DNA of 64,000 bases from Nafulsella turpanensis ZLM-10 (GCF_000346615.1 NZ_ANNU01000019.1:1-64000); one strand, 5' to 3'. Shown: positions 1 through 7,490, counted from the first letter of the stretch. Made by a program: numbers and translations. Notes: generated by a model from the sequence alone, not told the origin.

Positions 1-599
1 CTGCAGTTCCCATGGCGGAAGGCGGCCAGAACTGCAGGATTTGTTTCACCTGAACAGATTGCCTCTACTATTTTCAATCCAGTAAGGCCGGTAATATCCT
101 TCACCACTACATCTAGCCTGAGGTTAAGTAGGCGAAGGTTCTTCTGCATGCGAAGGCTACATTTGCCAGCAGAAGCAATCAGCTCTGCTCTGTGTCGGCA
201 GTAGGTCCTGAGCTTTTCTGTTGCCTCATCGGGTAAGAAGCTACTGCTTAAAAGCCCCAGGGTGTGTAGCTTCTGAATCCAGATGCAGTCCATTACATCT
301 GTTTTCCTGCCTTTGATGTTCTTTGTAAACTTGCCATTGGCCAGCACTACCTCTATACCTGCCGTCTGAAGCTCTGTGAATAAGCTTTGCCAGTAGGTGC
401 CGGTGGATTCCATCGCTACTGAAGTCACCCTGCTGTCCTGGAGCCATTTAACTAAAGCCCGGAGGTCTTCTGCATACACTCCGAATTCACGAACATCATC
501 CACCTCCTGATTGATAGCAACAAAGTGGGACCTACTTCCCACATCAATCCCTGCTGCATGGGGATTGACTACATCTAGTTTTAACTTCCTCTTGCCCAT
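1..599 (-). CDS. IS110-family (DEDD) transposase, N-terminal part, cut by window edge
   Basis: An open frame runs from ATG at 599-597 to the window edge (about 199 codons, no stop). The N-terminus contains AAGIDVGSRSHFVAI (first catalytic Asp), then MESTGTYW (Glu), then GRKTDVMDC with the paired Asp residues of the RuvC-like DEDD domain of IS110 recombinases. These enzymes move circular IS copies, guided in characterised members by a bridge RNA from the IS non-coding end. The C-terminal transposase_20 part with its catalytic Ser lies outside the window. It is a different protein from the transposase at 7769-8757. The gene points away from the attC array, with about 280 bp between them. Confidence 0.85.
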   Translation of the reverse strand, partial: MGKRKLKLDVVNPHAAGIDVGSRSHFVAINQEVDDVREFGVYAEDLRALVKWLQDSRVTSVAMESTGTYWQSLFTELQTAGIEVVLANGKFTKNIKGRKTDVMDCIWIQKLHTLGLLSSSFLPDEATEKLRTYCRHRAELIASAGKCSLRMQKNLRLLNLRLDVVVKDITGLTGLKIVEAICSGETNPAVLAAFRHGNC

Positions 600-880
600 A
601 ACTAAATCTGTTAAAGATTAGAAAATGGCTCTAAGGAAATGTATATTAGGTAAAGTAATTATTCTGAACGGGGTCACGAAAGTGCCACCACTGAAATTAC
701 CACAAAGCCTTTGGTAGTAAGAGTACCAGAGGCTTTTTACATTCCAATCGCAGCGGCGAACCGTCAGAATTAAGCACGAGCTTTTCGGCATCAGTTTAAA
801 ATCGATCTTGCATAGAGCCATCAGGAGTCTACGTAAACGTTACCCTACGAAATTATTTTCCTCGAAAAATGGGGAATAAA
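600..880. other. Non-coding stretch between IS110 transposase and attC array
   Basis: No convincing gene. It contains a strong stem-loop at 704-738. If the IS belongs to the IS110 group, the non-coding left end upstream of the recombinase would lie here and would be where a bridge RNA is encoded (minus strand). I cannot place the IS end. Confidence 0.4.
704..738. other. Stem-loop upstream of IS110 transposase
   Basis: AAAGCCT-t-TGGTA (704-716) pairs with TACCA-g-AGGCTTT (724-736) around a 7-nt loop, followed by Ts on the plus strand. It could be a terminator of plus-strand transcription or part of the structured non-coding end of the IS. Confidence 0.5.
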
Positions 881-1011
881 GACCAACGTTTTTAAACATA
901 GCAGCGGCTGAAGTAAATCGCCGGCCAAATTTCAGAATACATTAAGGTAATGAATGCCGCGGAACTTTGCTACTCCAGCAAACCAGCCTTTGATGTTTTT
1001 TGTGGTTAGCC
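881..1011 (-). repeat. attC-like recombination site 1 (131 bp)
   Basis: Read on the minus strand, this follows the DUF3828-like gene. It starts with GGCTAAC (1011-1005), complementary to the GTTAGCC at the 5' boundary of the same cassette (1491-1485), and ends with GTTGGTC (887-881). Internal arms are partly complementary (ggctg/cagcc, aaaca/tgttt) and there is a central palindrome, CATTA-agg-TAATG. It aligns without gaps over 131 bp with the site at 1485-1615. Both the end-box rule (R'' complementary to the cassette's own start) and the imperfect inverted architecture are those of integron attC sites. Confidence 0.7.
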
Positions 1012-1030
1012 CTCGTTTATTTTTTTATTC

Positions 1031-1465
1031 TCATTCCAAGTTTAAGATTGAGCCTATCTGGTATGAGTTATGCTCCTGAACGATATGTAATTTTATCTCT
1101 GTCAACATGCCGTTATAGCTGTCTGGATAGGATACAATATAAATTCCGTCTGAATCCGGTTCTTTTGTTATTTTCAGTTTTTTGGCTAAGTCCGGTCCAA
1201 AGTCCTGAGCATTAATGAATGGGTCATAATGCAATTCCAAAGTATCAAGCTTTTCAATAAAATCCGATGTCAAGTAGCGGGTTTTGATAGAATCCAACTT
1301 CTCCTGGTCCATTGATGTCTCAATTTCGGTCAGATAGCTATCATAAAAGTTTCTCAGCATCTCAACAATCTGGTCCTCTTTGTCATGACTCTGCGCCAAA
1401 GAAATGGTTGAATTCATAAAGGTCAAACTAAAGGTTAGGCAAATTACGAGTTGCTTTACGTTCAT
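1031..1465 (-). CDS. DUF3828-like exported protein (cassette gene)
   Basis: 144 aa with a signal peptide (cleavage after about residue 25, ...ISLAQ). The mature part contains FYDSYLTEI near its start and DPFINAQDF in the middle, as in DUF3828-type small exported proteins; their role is unknown. The ATG lies 19 bp inside the cassette boundary and the stop lies 19 bp before the next attC-like site, the tight packing expected of an integron cassette. The gene has no room for much of a promoter of its own and would rely on read-through from upstream. Confidence 0.75.
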   Translation of the reverse strand: MNVKQLVICLTFSLTFMNSTISLAQSHDKEDQIVEMLRNFYDSYLTEIETSMDQEKLDSIKTRYLTSDFIEKLDTLELHYDPFINAQDFGPDLAKKLKITKEPDSDGIYIVSYPDSYNGMLTEIKLHIVQEHNSYQIGSILNLE

Positions 1466-1484
1466 TTCGTTTGGTTTAAATGAG

Positions 1485-1615
1485 GGCTAACGGAATGAAA
1501 AATAAATGCGGCTGCGGTAAATCGCCAGCTCACTGTCTGCATACATCAAGATAATGAATGGCGGTGAACTTTGCTACTCCAATAAACCAGCCGTAGTTAT
1601 TTTTTGGGGTTGGTG
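1485..1615 (-). repeat. attC-like recombination site 2 (131 bp)
   Basis: On the minus strand it follows the J-domain gene. The first box CACCAAC (1615-1609) is complementary to GTTGGTG at the start of the same cassette (2097-2091). The last box GTTAGCC (1491-1485) opens the next cassette. It has the same length as the site at 881-1011 and aligns without gaps, with long identical blocks (gtaaatcgcc, taatgaatg, gaactttgctactcca, aaaccagcc). Confidence 0.7.
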
Positions 1616-1627
1616 GGCGTATATTTT

Positions 1628-2077
1628 TTAATCCAAGCTAGATAATGCGTCACCAATAATTTCTCCCGTCCCCTTTAGAACAGCTCCCAATCCGTCAATT
1701 AATCCGGAGAACAATGCCTGTCCCACCATTTCAGAAAGCAATTCTGTTGTAAACATGTAAAAATTTGAATCAGCTATCTTTTCACTCTCTTTTCGAGCTT
1801 CCTTTCTGATTGACTCAAATTCTTCCTTTCCGGGATTATTTAATCCGGCTGGCGATGGATTTAAATAGTGGTCATACAATATATCATATTTCTTCCGCTT
1901 GAATTCATCCGAAAGAATCAGGAATGCTTCATTTAATTCTACAAAATCATCATGAGCATTATCTGCTTTATTCCTATCTGGATGAAGTTGAATAGCTAAA
2001 TCTCGATATGACTTCTTTATATCTAGATTGGTTGCATGTCTGTCAACCTTGAGGATTTTGTAGTAATCTTTTATCAT
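1628..2077 (-). CDS. J-domain (DnaJ-like) protein, cassette gene
   Basis: 149 aa. Residues about 3-65 form a J domain: DYYKILKV at the start, then LHPDRN with the HPD motif that stimulates the ATPase of DnaK/Hsp70. The rest lacks the G/F, zinc and C-terminal substrate domains of true DnaJ, so this is a stand-alone J protein. The C-terminal 50 residues contain a glycine-rich, mildly hydrophobic stretch (SGLIDGLGAVLKGTGEIIGDAL) that could touch a membrane or partner. The ATG is 13 bp from the cassette boundary and the stop is 12 bp before the attC-like site, so it is probably a mobile cassette cargo gene. Partner and client are unknown. Confidence 0.8.
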   Translation of the reverse strand: MIKDYYKILKVDRHATNLDIKKSYRDLAIQLHPDRNKADNAHDDFVELNEAFLILSDEFKRKKYDILYDHYLNPSPAGLNNPGKEEFESIRKEARKESEKIADSNFYMFTTELLSEMVGQALFSGLIDGLGAVLKGTGEIIGDALSSLD

Positions 2078-2090
2078 GTCTTAATATGCC

Positions 2091-2148
2091 CACCAACTAC
2101 TGGAAAATAACAAGTGCACTTGTTATTTTCCGCCATATGGTTTGGTGG
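2091..2148 (-). repeat. Candidate short attC site with 30-bp perfect palindrome
   Basis: A perfect 30-bp palindrome (2102-2131, GGAAAATAAC...GTTATTTTCC) is flanked by CACCAAC (2091-2097) and GTTTGGTG (2141-2148), which are complementary apart from one extra base. The inner box is the GTTGGTG that opens the J-domain cassette. Size (about 58 bp) and layout match a short attC. The palindrome alone could also act as a terminator-like hairpin. Confidence 0.5.
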
Positions 2149-2469
2149 TCTTTGTGTGGTAAGTTATAATAATTCTCTTCTAGTTCCAAGCTGAAAAGGA
2201 AAGCTGGCTGCAGCCGATTTGTGGTTCACGAGTGCCGGCTTTTATGTTGCTTCGGATGGTGATGCCATTGCAGCTTTTGCCTTTATTAATCACTTCTCAA
2301 ATGCTGATTAGGGGAAGGGTAAAAGAGAAGCTGTTGCCGTACATTCTTTAGTGGGTTGGCTGCGCTGGAATCCTGATGAAAGTAAGTGATCAAGGAAAAT
2401 GCACCGGCAGTTGGCTTACTACCGGTGCAGATACCTGCTGTCAACACGTGCCATGCCGCTTCGCGGGCC
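2149..2469. other. Intergenic, possible decayed coding fragment
   Basis: No intact gene. A 38-codon open stretch on the plus strand (2195-2311) reads like protein (residues such as WFTSAGFYVASDGDAIAAF) but has no start codon and an in-frame TGA just upstream. It may be a remnant of a lost gene or cassette. Confidence 0.3.
2401..2428 (-). terminator. Possible terminator after ssb
   Basis: GCACCGG (2401-2407) pairs with CCGGTGC (2422-2428) and, on the minus strand, is followed by a short T-containing run (ATTTTCC). It lies 42 bp past the ssb stop. The T tract is weak. Confidence 0.35.
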
Positions 2470-2823
2470 CTAGGCGGCTTCCTGCTTTACCGGCTTATCA
2501 AGCATTAGTAAATCCTTTGCTATAATTTCTGCCTGCTGTACTTTCTGCCCTTCTTTGTTTTCATAGGTGCGGTAGCTGAGTTTTCCTTCAATCATGACCT
2601 CTTTGCCCTTGCTCAGGTAAGCGGCTACTATACTGCACAGGTTTCCCCACACGACCACCTGGTGCCACTGGGTATCACTCACTTTATTCCCTTCCGCATC
2701 TTTGTAGGTTTCAGTGGTGGCAAGTGAAAAGCGGGCCACTACTTTTCCGCCGGAAAGGCTTTTAACTTCCGGATCATGGCCCAGACGGCCGATGAGTTGT
2801 ACGCGATTTTTAAGCTGGTTCAT
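2470..2823 (-). CDS. ssb: Single-stranded DNA-binding protein, tail-less
   Basis: 117 aa, essentially one OB fold: NRVQLIGRLGHDPEV at the start, then ARFSLATTETY, WHQVVVWG and KEVMIEGKLSYRTYENKEG. SSB coats single-stranded DNA as a tetramer in replication and repair. The protein ends in PVKQEAA with no glycine-rich linker and no acidic DDDIPF-like tip, the part that recruits partner proteins in housekeeping SSBs. It is therefore probably an accessory or paralogous SSB. It diverges from the zinc-ribbon gene at 3006, sharing an intergenic region with decamer repeats. Confidence 0.9.
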   Translation of the reverse strand: MNQLKNRVQLIGRLGHDPEVKSLSGGKVVARFSLATTETYKDAEGNKVSDTQWHQVVVWGNLCSIVAAYLSKGKEVMIEGKLSYRTYENKEGQKVQQAEIIAKDLLMLDKPVKQEAA

Positions 2824-2860
2824 CTTTATTTGTGTTTTAAGGTTAAAAATTATGATAACA

Positions 2861-2868
2861 CAAAACTA
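2861..2868 (-). promoter_or_regulatory. Putative ssb promoter -7 element
   Basis: Minus-strand TAgtTTTG matches the Bacteroidota -7 consensus TAnnTTTG and would start transcription about 30 nt before the ssb ATG. No clear -33 TTG is seen. Confidence 0.45.
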
Positions 2869-2900
2869 AAGCAGACTGAAGTGTGTAGTCGTATAGTAAG

Positions 2901-2940
2901 CATTTGTAGCCGATTGTAAACGTTTGTAAACGATTGCACA
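2901..2940. repeat. Four tandem decamers upstream of ssb
   Basis: Four consecutive 10-bp units: catttgtagc, cgattgtaaa, cgtttgtaaa, cgattgcaca. One helical turn per unit places the TTGT cores on one DNA face. They sit upstream of the ssb -7 element, in the divergent intergenic region, as a multi-site operator would. Confidence 0.55.
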
Positions 2941-3005
2941 CGCTTAAGGGGCGTGCTTTAGGCGAAAGGCTGCAGGAAACTACTTCTGCATAGATATCGA
3001 TATCA

Positions 3006-3377
3006 ATGGAAACTGAAAGTAAACGATACTGCATCGAGTGCGAGGCAGCGCTCAAAGGCCGGGCAGATAAAAAATTTTGTGGGGATGAGTGCCGAACCAG
3101 CTATAACAACCGACAGAACAGTAGCCTGAATAACCTGATGCGAAATGTTAACCACACCCTGCGCAAGAACAGGAGAATACTGGCAGCAGTTAATACCACG
3201 GGAAAAACCAATGTGCACCGCTCTGTGCTGGAACGAAAGGGTTTTAACTTTAGCTATTTTACTAATTTGTACCAGACCAAGAGTGGAAATACTTATTATT
3301 TCTGTTACGACCAGGGCTATATTCTGCACGATTCAGACTACGTAACCCTGGTAATTCGGCAGGAGTACATCGAGTAG
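3006..3377 (+). CDS. Zinc-ribbon hypothetical protein
   Basis: 123 aa. The N-terminus carries C9-x2-C12 and C25-x3-C29 (YCIECEAALKG... KKFCGDEC), a small zinc ribbon of the DUF2116 sort. The middle is basic (LRKNRRIL). The C-terminus is aromatic (GNTYYFCYDQGYILHD) with no domain I recognise. It could bind nucleic acid, but that is inference from the zinc ribbon and charge. It is divergent from ssb. Confidence 0.7.
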   Translation: METESKRYCIECEAALKGRADKKFCGDECRTSYNNRQNSSLNNLMRNVNHTLRKNRRILAAVNTTGKTNVHRSVLERKGFNFSYFTNLYQTKSGNTYYFCYDQGYILHDSDYVTLVIRQEYIE

Positions 3378-3464
3378 GTCTTGCCTGTTTCTGTTAACTG
3401 GAAGCTCTTAACTTTTGGACTAGTAATGGAAAAAGCCAGGTGCTGTTTATAAGATACTCCAGCA

Positions 3465-4574
3465 TTAATGGCTTTTGGATTCCTCCGCCTTCTCGATTTT
3501 TTCCTCTACCTCCTCTTTTTCTTCCGGAGAAGTATGCATTACTTCCTGCTCGTCCTTCGCCTGCGGTTCGAGCGAAAGCCTGATGAACATAGGGAAATGG
3601 TCGGAACCAATCGGCTCCAGCCGTTTTAGCTGAATAAGCCTGAACTCCCTGGAGCAGAAGAAATGGTCGAGCGGCCAGCGCATTAAAGGGAGCTTTGCAT
3701 GAAAGCTGTTATAAAAGCCCCGTCCCCGCCTTGGGTCGAGCAGGCCACTGGTTTTAAGAAAGAGTTTGGTGGTATGGCTCCAGGCAACATCGTTCAAATC
3801 GCCGCATACCACTACCGGAAGTTTACATGCTTTGGCCATTTTACCTACCGTTAGTATTTCTGCATTACGTTCTGTAGCCCTAACATTTTCCTGCGGTGCC
3901 GGAGGTTCCGGATGAATGCAGTAAAGCTGTACCTTTTCGCCTGAAGGGAGAATGAGGCGGGTATGGATGGAGGGGATATGTTCTTTAATTAAATACTCTA
4001 CCTGCGCTCCTTCCAGCGGAAGCCGGGAATACAGCATCATGCCATAGGTATTCTCTATCGGGTGGAGAACGCGATGGGGGTAAGTTTCTTCCAGTTCATT
4101 AACGGCTTCTTTCCACCATTGGTCCGTTTCTACCAGAAGTACCACATCCGGGGCATGTTTCTTTATCCTGTGGAGGCATTTATCGGCCCTTCGGTTATAT
4201 TGATATACGTTCGCTACCATTATGCTCAGGAAGTCTTCTCCCGTTCCCTTTTTAGTGGCGGACAGCATTTGCTTTGGCGCGAGGGGCGTAAAAGGAAACA
4301 CCTGGTAAACCAGGTACAGCAGGTTGAGTAGGAGTAAAATTGAAAACAGCTGTTGCATGCCACTATTCAGTCCTGTATACCAGATAAAAGCCAGCAGAAT
4401 AAAAAAAACGATGACCAGCTTCTGGGCACGCGGAAACTCAAAAACCCGGAAGGTCCAGTAATCGCTCCTTACAAAAGGGATAAGGGTGAAAATAATAAAC
4501 AGGCTGCCAAGTATATACAAGGCAGTTTGAAAATAGTCCATTCGGCTAAAGAGGTTTTTTATATTTAACGGCAT
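3465..4574 (-). CDS. Membrane-anchored endonuclease/exonuclease/phosphatase (EEP) family protein
   Basis: 369 aa. Three hydrophobic segments at about residues 15-35, 50-67 and 73-95 anchor the N-terminus. Residues about 112-330 form an EEP (DNase I-like) domain: MVANVYQYN, DVVLLVETD (metal-binding Glu), VVVCGDLNDVAWS (GDLND signature) and the terminal SDHFPMF (catalytic Asp-His). The last 35 residues are a Glu/Lys-rich charged tail. Membrane-tethered EEP proteins of this layout (YafD-like) are widespread; the substrate (nucleic acid, phospholipid or phosphoester) cannot be told from sequence. Confidence 0.8.
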   Translation of the reverse strand: MPLNIKNLFSRMDYFQTALYILGSLFIIFTLIPFVRSDYWTFRVFEFPRAQKLVIVFFILLAFIWYTGLNSGMQQLFSILLLLNLLYLVYQVFPFTPLAPKQMLSATKKGTGEDFLSIMVANVYQYNRRADKCLHRIKKHAPDVVLLVETDQWWKEAVNELEETYPHRVLHPIENTYGMMLYSRLPLEGAQVEYLIKEHIPSIHTRLILPSGEKVQLYCIHPEPPAPQENVRATERNAEILTVGKMAKACKLPVVVCGDLNDVAWSHTTKLFLKTSGLLDPRRGRGFYNSFHAKLPLMRWPLDHFFCSREFRLIQLKRLEPIGSDHFPMFIRLSLEPQAKDEQEVMHTSPEEKEEVEEKIEKAEESKSH

Positions 4575-5256
4575 CAGCAGAAAGAAGTTGGCGCATTTGG
4601 GCCTGAAAAGAAATAGGCGTATTTAACCTGCAGAAGGACAGGTATTTGTGTGGTGGTGGGAGATCTTTTTTTTAGCTTTAGGTGCCTTTTTTACTACACC
4701 TTCATTCAAACTACTACTTTATATAAGCAGAATGAAGCAGAGAAGGGAGAAGATTTCTGCCCGAGGAATATGCAGGTTTGGAATGATTCCTGCAACGGAA
4801 GTGCCTGCCGTTGGGGCTATATGTTTTAGCCTTTCCTTCAGCTCCTGCTAAGTGGTTTTCCTTTCAACCCTGTTCGATACTAAAAACAAATGGCTTAAAT
4901 ATGCTGATAGGTTTTGTGTTCTCCGGGCATTGATAACCTCTTAACTTTAAAAGGTGGGTAAAAAATTCGAGCATTTATCACCGGGTGATAAACTAAAAAG
5001 CCAGTCTGCCCCCTCAGGAAGTGGTGTACCTTTGCAAAGTTATAACCTAAAATAGCTACCTAATGGATTTTGCACCAAAGAGAAGTGAAAATGGAAATTA
5101 TCTGTTGCTGGGAAGTGTTGTTAATCTGAATATTGCTTTGTTTTATTAGCTGAAGATTGCGTACTTCATGTTCTGTTAAGCATATCCGGAAAAGCCTTCT
5201 CATTGAGGGAGGTTTGCGGAATAAGACCAAATACGATAGACCCTATATATTAATCC
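4575..5256. other. Long intergenic region upstream of the PurF-like gene
   Basis: No convincing gene. It holds a promoter-like element at 5027-5034 and then about 215 bp of leader before the ATG at 5257. I see no known riboswitch fold in it. Confidence 0.5.
5027..5034 (+). promoter_or_regulatory. Putative promoter (-7) for the PurF-like gene
   Basis: TAccTTTG followed by CA, an exact TAnnTTTG match. The implied start near 5041 gives a leader of about 215 nt. No good -33 TTG. Confidence 0.4.
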
Positions 5257-7146
5257 ATGAGCGAGCAAATTAAACACGAGTGCGGAATTGCCATGATCCG
5301 CCTCCGGAAACCGCTTCAATATTATATCGATAAGTATGGTTCGCCTACTTATGCCATCAATAAGCTTTACCTGCTGATGGAAAAGCAGCACAACCGCGGG
5401 CAGGATGGGGTAGGAGTAGCCAACATTAAAATTGATGTGCCGCCCGGCCACCGCTATATCAGCCGCTACCGCTCTGTAGATCAGCAGCCTATTGCCGAAG
5501 TTTTTGGGAAAATAGGGAAGAAGATGAAGAAGGCGAAGAAGCTGTCAGGCGACAACTACCTCGATGCCAGATATATGCAGGAGCACTATGCCTATACCGG
5601 TGAAGTGTGGCTGGGGCACCTCCGCTATGGAACTCATGGCACAAACAGCATAGAAAGCTGCCATCCCTTCCTTCGCCAGAACAACTGGCGAAGCCGGAAT
5701 CTGGTGGTGGCCGGCAATTTTAATATGACCAATGTCGATCAGCTATTCGATATCCTGATAAAAATTGGTCAGCATCCGAAAGAAAAAGCCGACACTGTTA
5801 CCGTAATGGAAAAAATCGGCCATTTTCTTGATGAAGAAAATCAACTGCTGTTCGACAAGTACAAGTACGACTACAACAATGTAGAGATTACCGAAATGAT
5901 TGAACGGGAGCTGGACCTCGGCCGTGTACTGCAGCGGGCCTGCCGCGACTTCGATGGCGGCTATGCCATGGCGGGCATGACGGGCTATGGCGCGGCTTTT
6001 GTGGCACGCGACCCGGCAGGTATTCGCCCGGCTTATTTTTATGCCGATGAGGAGGTGGTAGTGGTCGCTTCCGAAAAGCCAGCGATTAAAACCGCCTTTA
6101 ATGTAGATTATAACGAAATTCAGGAGGTGCTCCCCGGCCATGCGCTCATTATCGACAAGCAGGGCGAGTATAAGCAGCAGCAGTTTATTGACCTGCTGCC
6201 GAAGAAGAGCTGCTCCTTTGAACGGATCTATTTCTCCCGCGGTACCGACCCGGATATTTACCAGGAAAGGAAGAGTTTAGGAAAGCTGCTGGTGCCTCAA
6301 ATTCTCGAAGCGGTTAATTACGACCTTAAAAATACCGTGTTCTCTTTTATCCCGAATACCGCTGAAGTGAGCTTCTTAGGGATGATCGACGGGCTGGAAA
6401 GCCACCTGGTAAATGAGCGTAAAAAGTACCTGCAGGATAAAGAGGCCTATTCTCCGGAAGAGCTGGAGCAGTTGCTTTCTTTCCGGCCGCGCATCGAGAA
6501 ACTGGTGATTAAGGATGCCAAGTTACGCACCTTTATAACTGACGACGAACACCGCGACGAGCTGGTGGCACATGTGTATGATACCACATACGAGGTAATT
6601 AAAAAAGGAGTGGATACCCTGGTGGTGATCGACGACTCTATTGTACGGGGTACCACGCTCGAAAAAAGTATTCTTACCATGCTGGACAGGCTGGGCCCTA
6701 AAAAGATCATTATCGTAAGCTCTGCCCCGCAAATTCGCTTCCCCGACTGCTATGGCATTGACATGAGCCGGATGAAAGACTTTATCGCCTTCCGGGCAGC
6801 CCTGGCACTTCTAAAAGAAACGAAGCAGGAAAATGTGCTCGACGATGTGTATGACGAATGTGTGGCCCATACAGAGAATCCGGAAATTGCCAATTTTGCC
6901 CAAAGGATTTATGCACCCTTTACCGATGAGCAAATCAGCCGTAAAATTGCCGAAATCATTAAGTCAGAAAAAATAAAGGCAGAAGTCGAAGTTATTTACC
7001 AGACGGTAGAAAACCTGCATATTGCCTGCCCTAACCACATTGGTGACTGGTATTTTACCGGTAACTATCCGACAAAAGGTGGGAATAAGGTAGTAAATCG
7101 TGCATTCATGAACTTTATGGAAGGAAAAGCCGTAAGAGCTTATTAA
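5257..7146 (+). CDS. purF: Amidophosphoribosyltransferase, long Bacteroidota-type form
   Basis: 629 aa against about 500 for classical PurF. It transfers ammonia from glutamine to PRPP to make phosphoribosylamine, the first step of purine synthesis. The class-II glutaminase nucleophile is Cys9 (KHECGIAMI), so eight residues must be removed or tolerated. QHNRGQDGVGVA follows, and the phosphoribosyltransferase signature DDSIVRGTT lies at residues 459-467. Extra length comes from insertions in the glutaminase half and between domains. The C-terminus (DWYFTGNYPT...) is typical of this subfamily. Many Bacteroidota also carry a shorter PurF, so this may be a paralog. A terminator follows. Confidence 0.85.
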   Translation: MSEQIKHECGIAMIRLRKPLQYYIDKYGSPTYAINKLYLLMEKQHNRGQDGVGVANIKIDVPPGHRYISRYRSVDQQPIAEVFGKIGKKMKKAKKLSGDNYLDARYMQEHYAYTGEVWLGHLRYGTHGTNSIESCHPFLRQNNWRSRNLVVAGNFNMTNVDQLFDILIKIGQHPKEKADTVTVMEKIGHFLDEENQLLFDKYKYDYNNVEITEMIERELDLGRVLQRACRDFDGGYAMAGMTGYGAAFVARDPAGIRPAYFYADEEVVVVASEKPAIKTAFNVDYNEIQEVLPGHALIIDKQGEYKQQQFIDLLPKKSCSFERIYFSRGTDPDIYQERKSLGKLLVPQILEAVNYDLKNTVFSFIPNTAEVSFLGMIDGLESHLVNERKKYLQDKEAYSPEELEQLLSFRPRIEKLVIKDAKLRTFITDDEHRDELVAHVYDTTYEVIKKGVDTLVVIDDSIVRGTTLEKSILTMLDRLGPKKIIIVSSAPQIRFPDCYGIDMSRMKDFIAFRAALALLKETKQENVLDDVYDECVAHTENPEIANFAQRIYAPFTDEQISRKIAEIIKSEKIKAEVEVIYQTVENLHIACPNHIGDWYFTGNYPTKGGNKVVNRAFMNFMEGKAVRAY

Positions 7147-7170
7147 GCGACAGATGTCTGTTAATATGCA

Positions 7171-7196
7171 AAAGCAGGCCATTGAGCCTGCTTTTT
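7171..7196 (+). terminator. Rho-independent terminator after the PurF-like gene
   Basis: AGCAGGC (7173-7179) pairs with GCCTGCT (7186-7192), followed by TTTTT. Confidence 0.8.
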
Positions 7197-7268
7197 GCTT
7201 TGTATTCTGCAAGCTTATCCTTCATTTTTGCCGGTTGTGTAAATTTTATGGCATTCCTGAAAGAAAGC

Positions 7269-7299
7269 TTTGAAAGGCAGCGCCAAGATGTTACCTTTG
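7269..7299 (+). promoter_or_regulatory. Bacteroidota promoter with both boxes
   Basis: TTTG (7269-7272), 19 bp, then TAccTTTG (7292-7299). Spacing and both boxes match the Bacteroidota sigma consensus. No ORF follows before the terminator at 7462-7490. Confidence 0.6.
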
Positions 7300-7304
7300 T
7301 GAAA

Positions 7305-7490
7305 TAATTTTTCCCATCCTCAACGAAGGTTTTCTCTCTCGTTACTTTTTAGTGAATAAGTGAATACTTATGGGCAGATATAATCGTTATTAAGATGGTA
7401 TAAAAACATCATCGCTGTTGATTCATAATAAGTGGTTAAAGTTGGAAATGTAGCGATGTAGGCCGCCGGTTAATTCCGGCGGCTTTTTTT
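7305..7490 (+). ncRNA. Candidate small RNA (about 185 nt)
   Basis: A promoter with -33 and -7 boxes and a strong GC-rich terminator bracket about 185 nt that encode no plausible protein. The family is unknown. The ends are not complementary as they would be in 6S RNA, and I do not recognise tmRNA, SRP or RNase P cores. The coordinates assume initiation 5-7 nt after the -7 box. Confidence 0.45.
7462..7490 (+). terminator. Strong rho-independent terminator
   Basis: GCCGCCGG (7462-7469), loop TTAATT, CCGGCGGC (7476-7483), then seven Ts. The stem is a perfect 8 bp. Confidence 0.85.

Noticed and set aside
241-447. 68-aa ORF on the minus strand
   Set aside because: It is an out-of-frame shadow of the IS110 transposase, whose true frame (1-599) is open and carries the catalytic motifs.
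618-821. 67-aa ORF on the minus strand between the IS and the attC array
   Set aside because: It covers the 704-738 hairpin, has no domain or signal, and reads like non-coding DNA; it might also be part of the IS left end.
2195-2311. Protein-like stretch WFTSAGFYVASDG... on the plus strand
   Set aside because: No start codon, an in-frame TGA upstream, only 38 codons; kept as a possible remnant, not called a gene.
4648-4851. 67-aa ORF on the plus strand
   Set aside because: Low-complexity start, no domain, no promoter or ribosome site; likely chance in an AT-rich gap.
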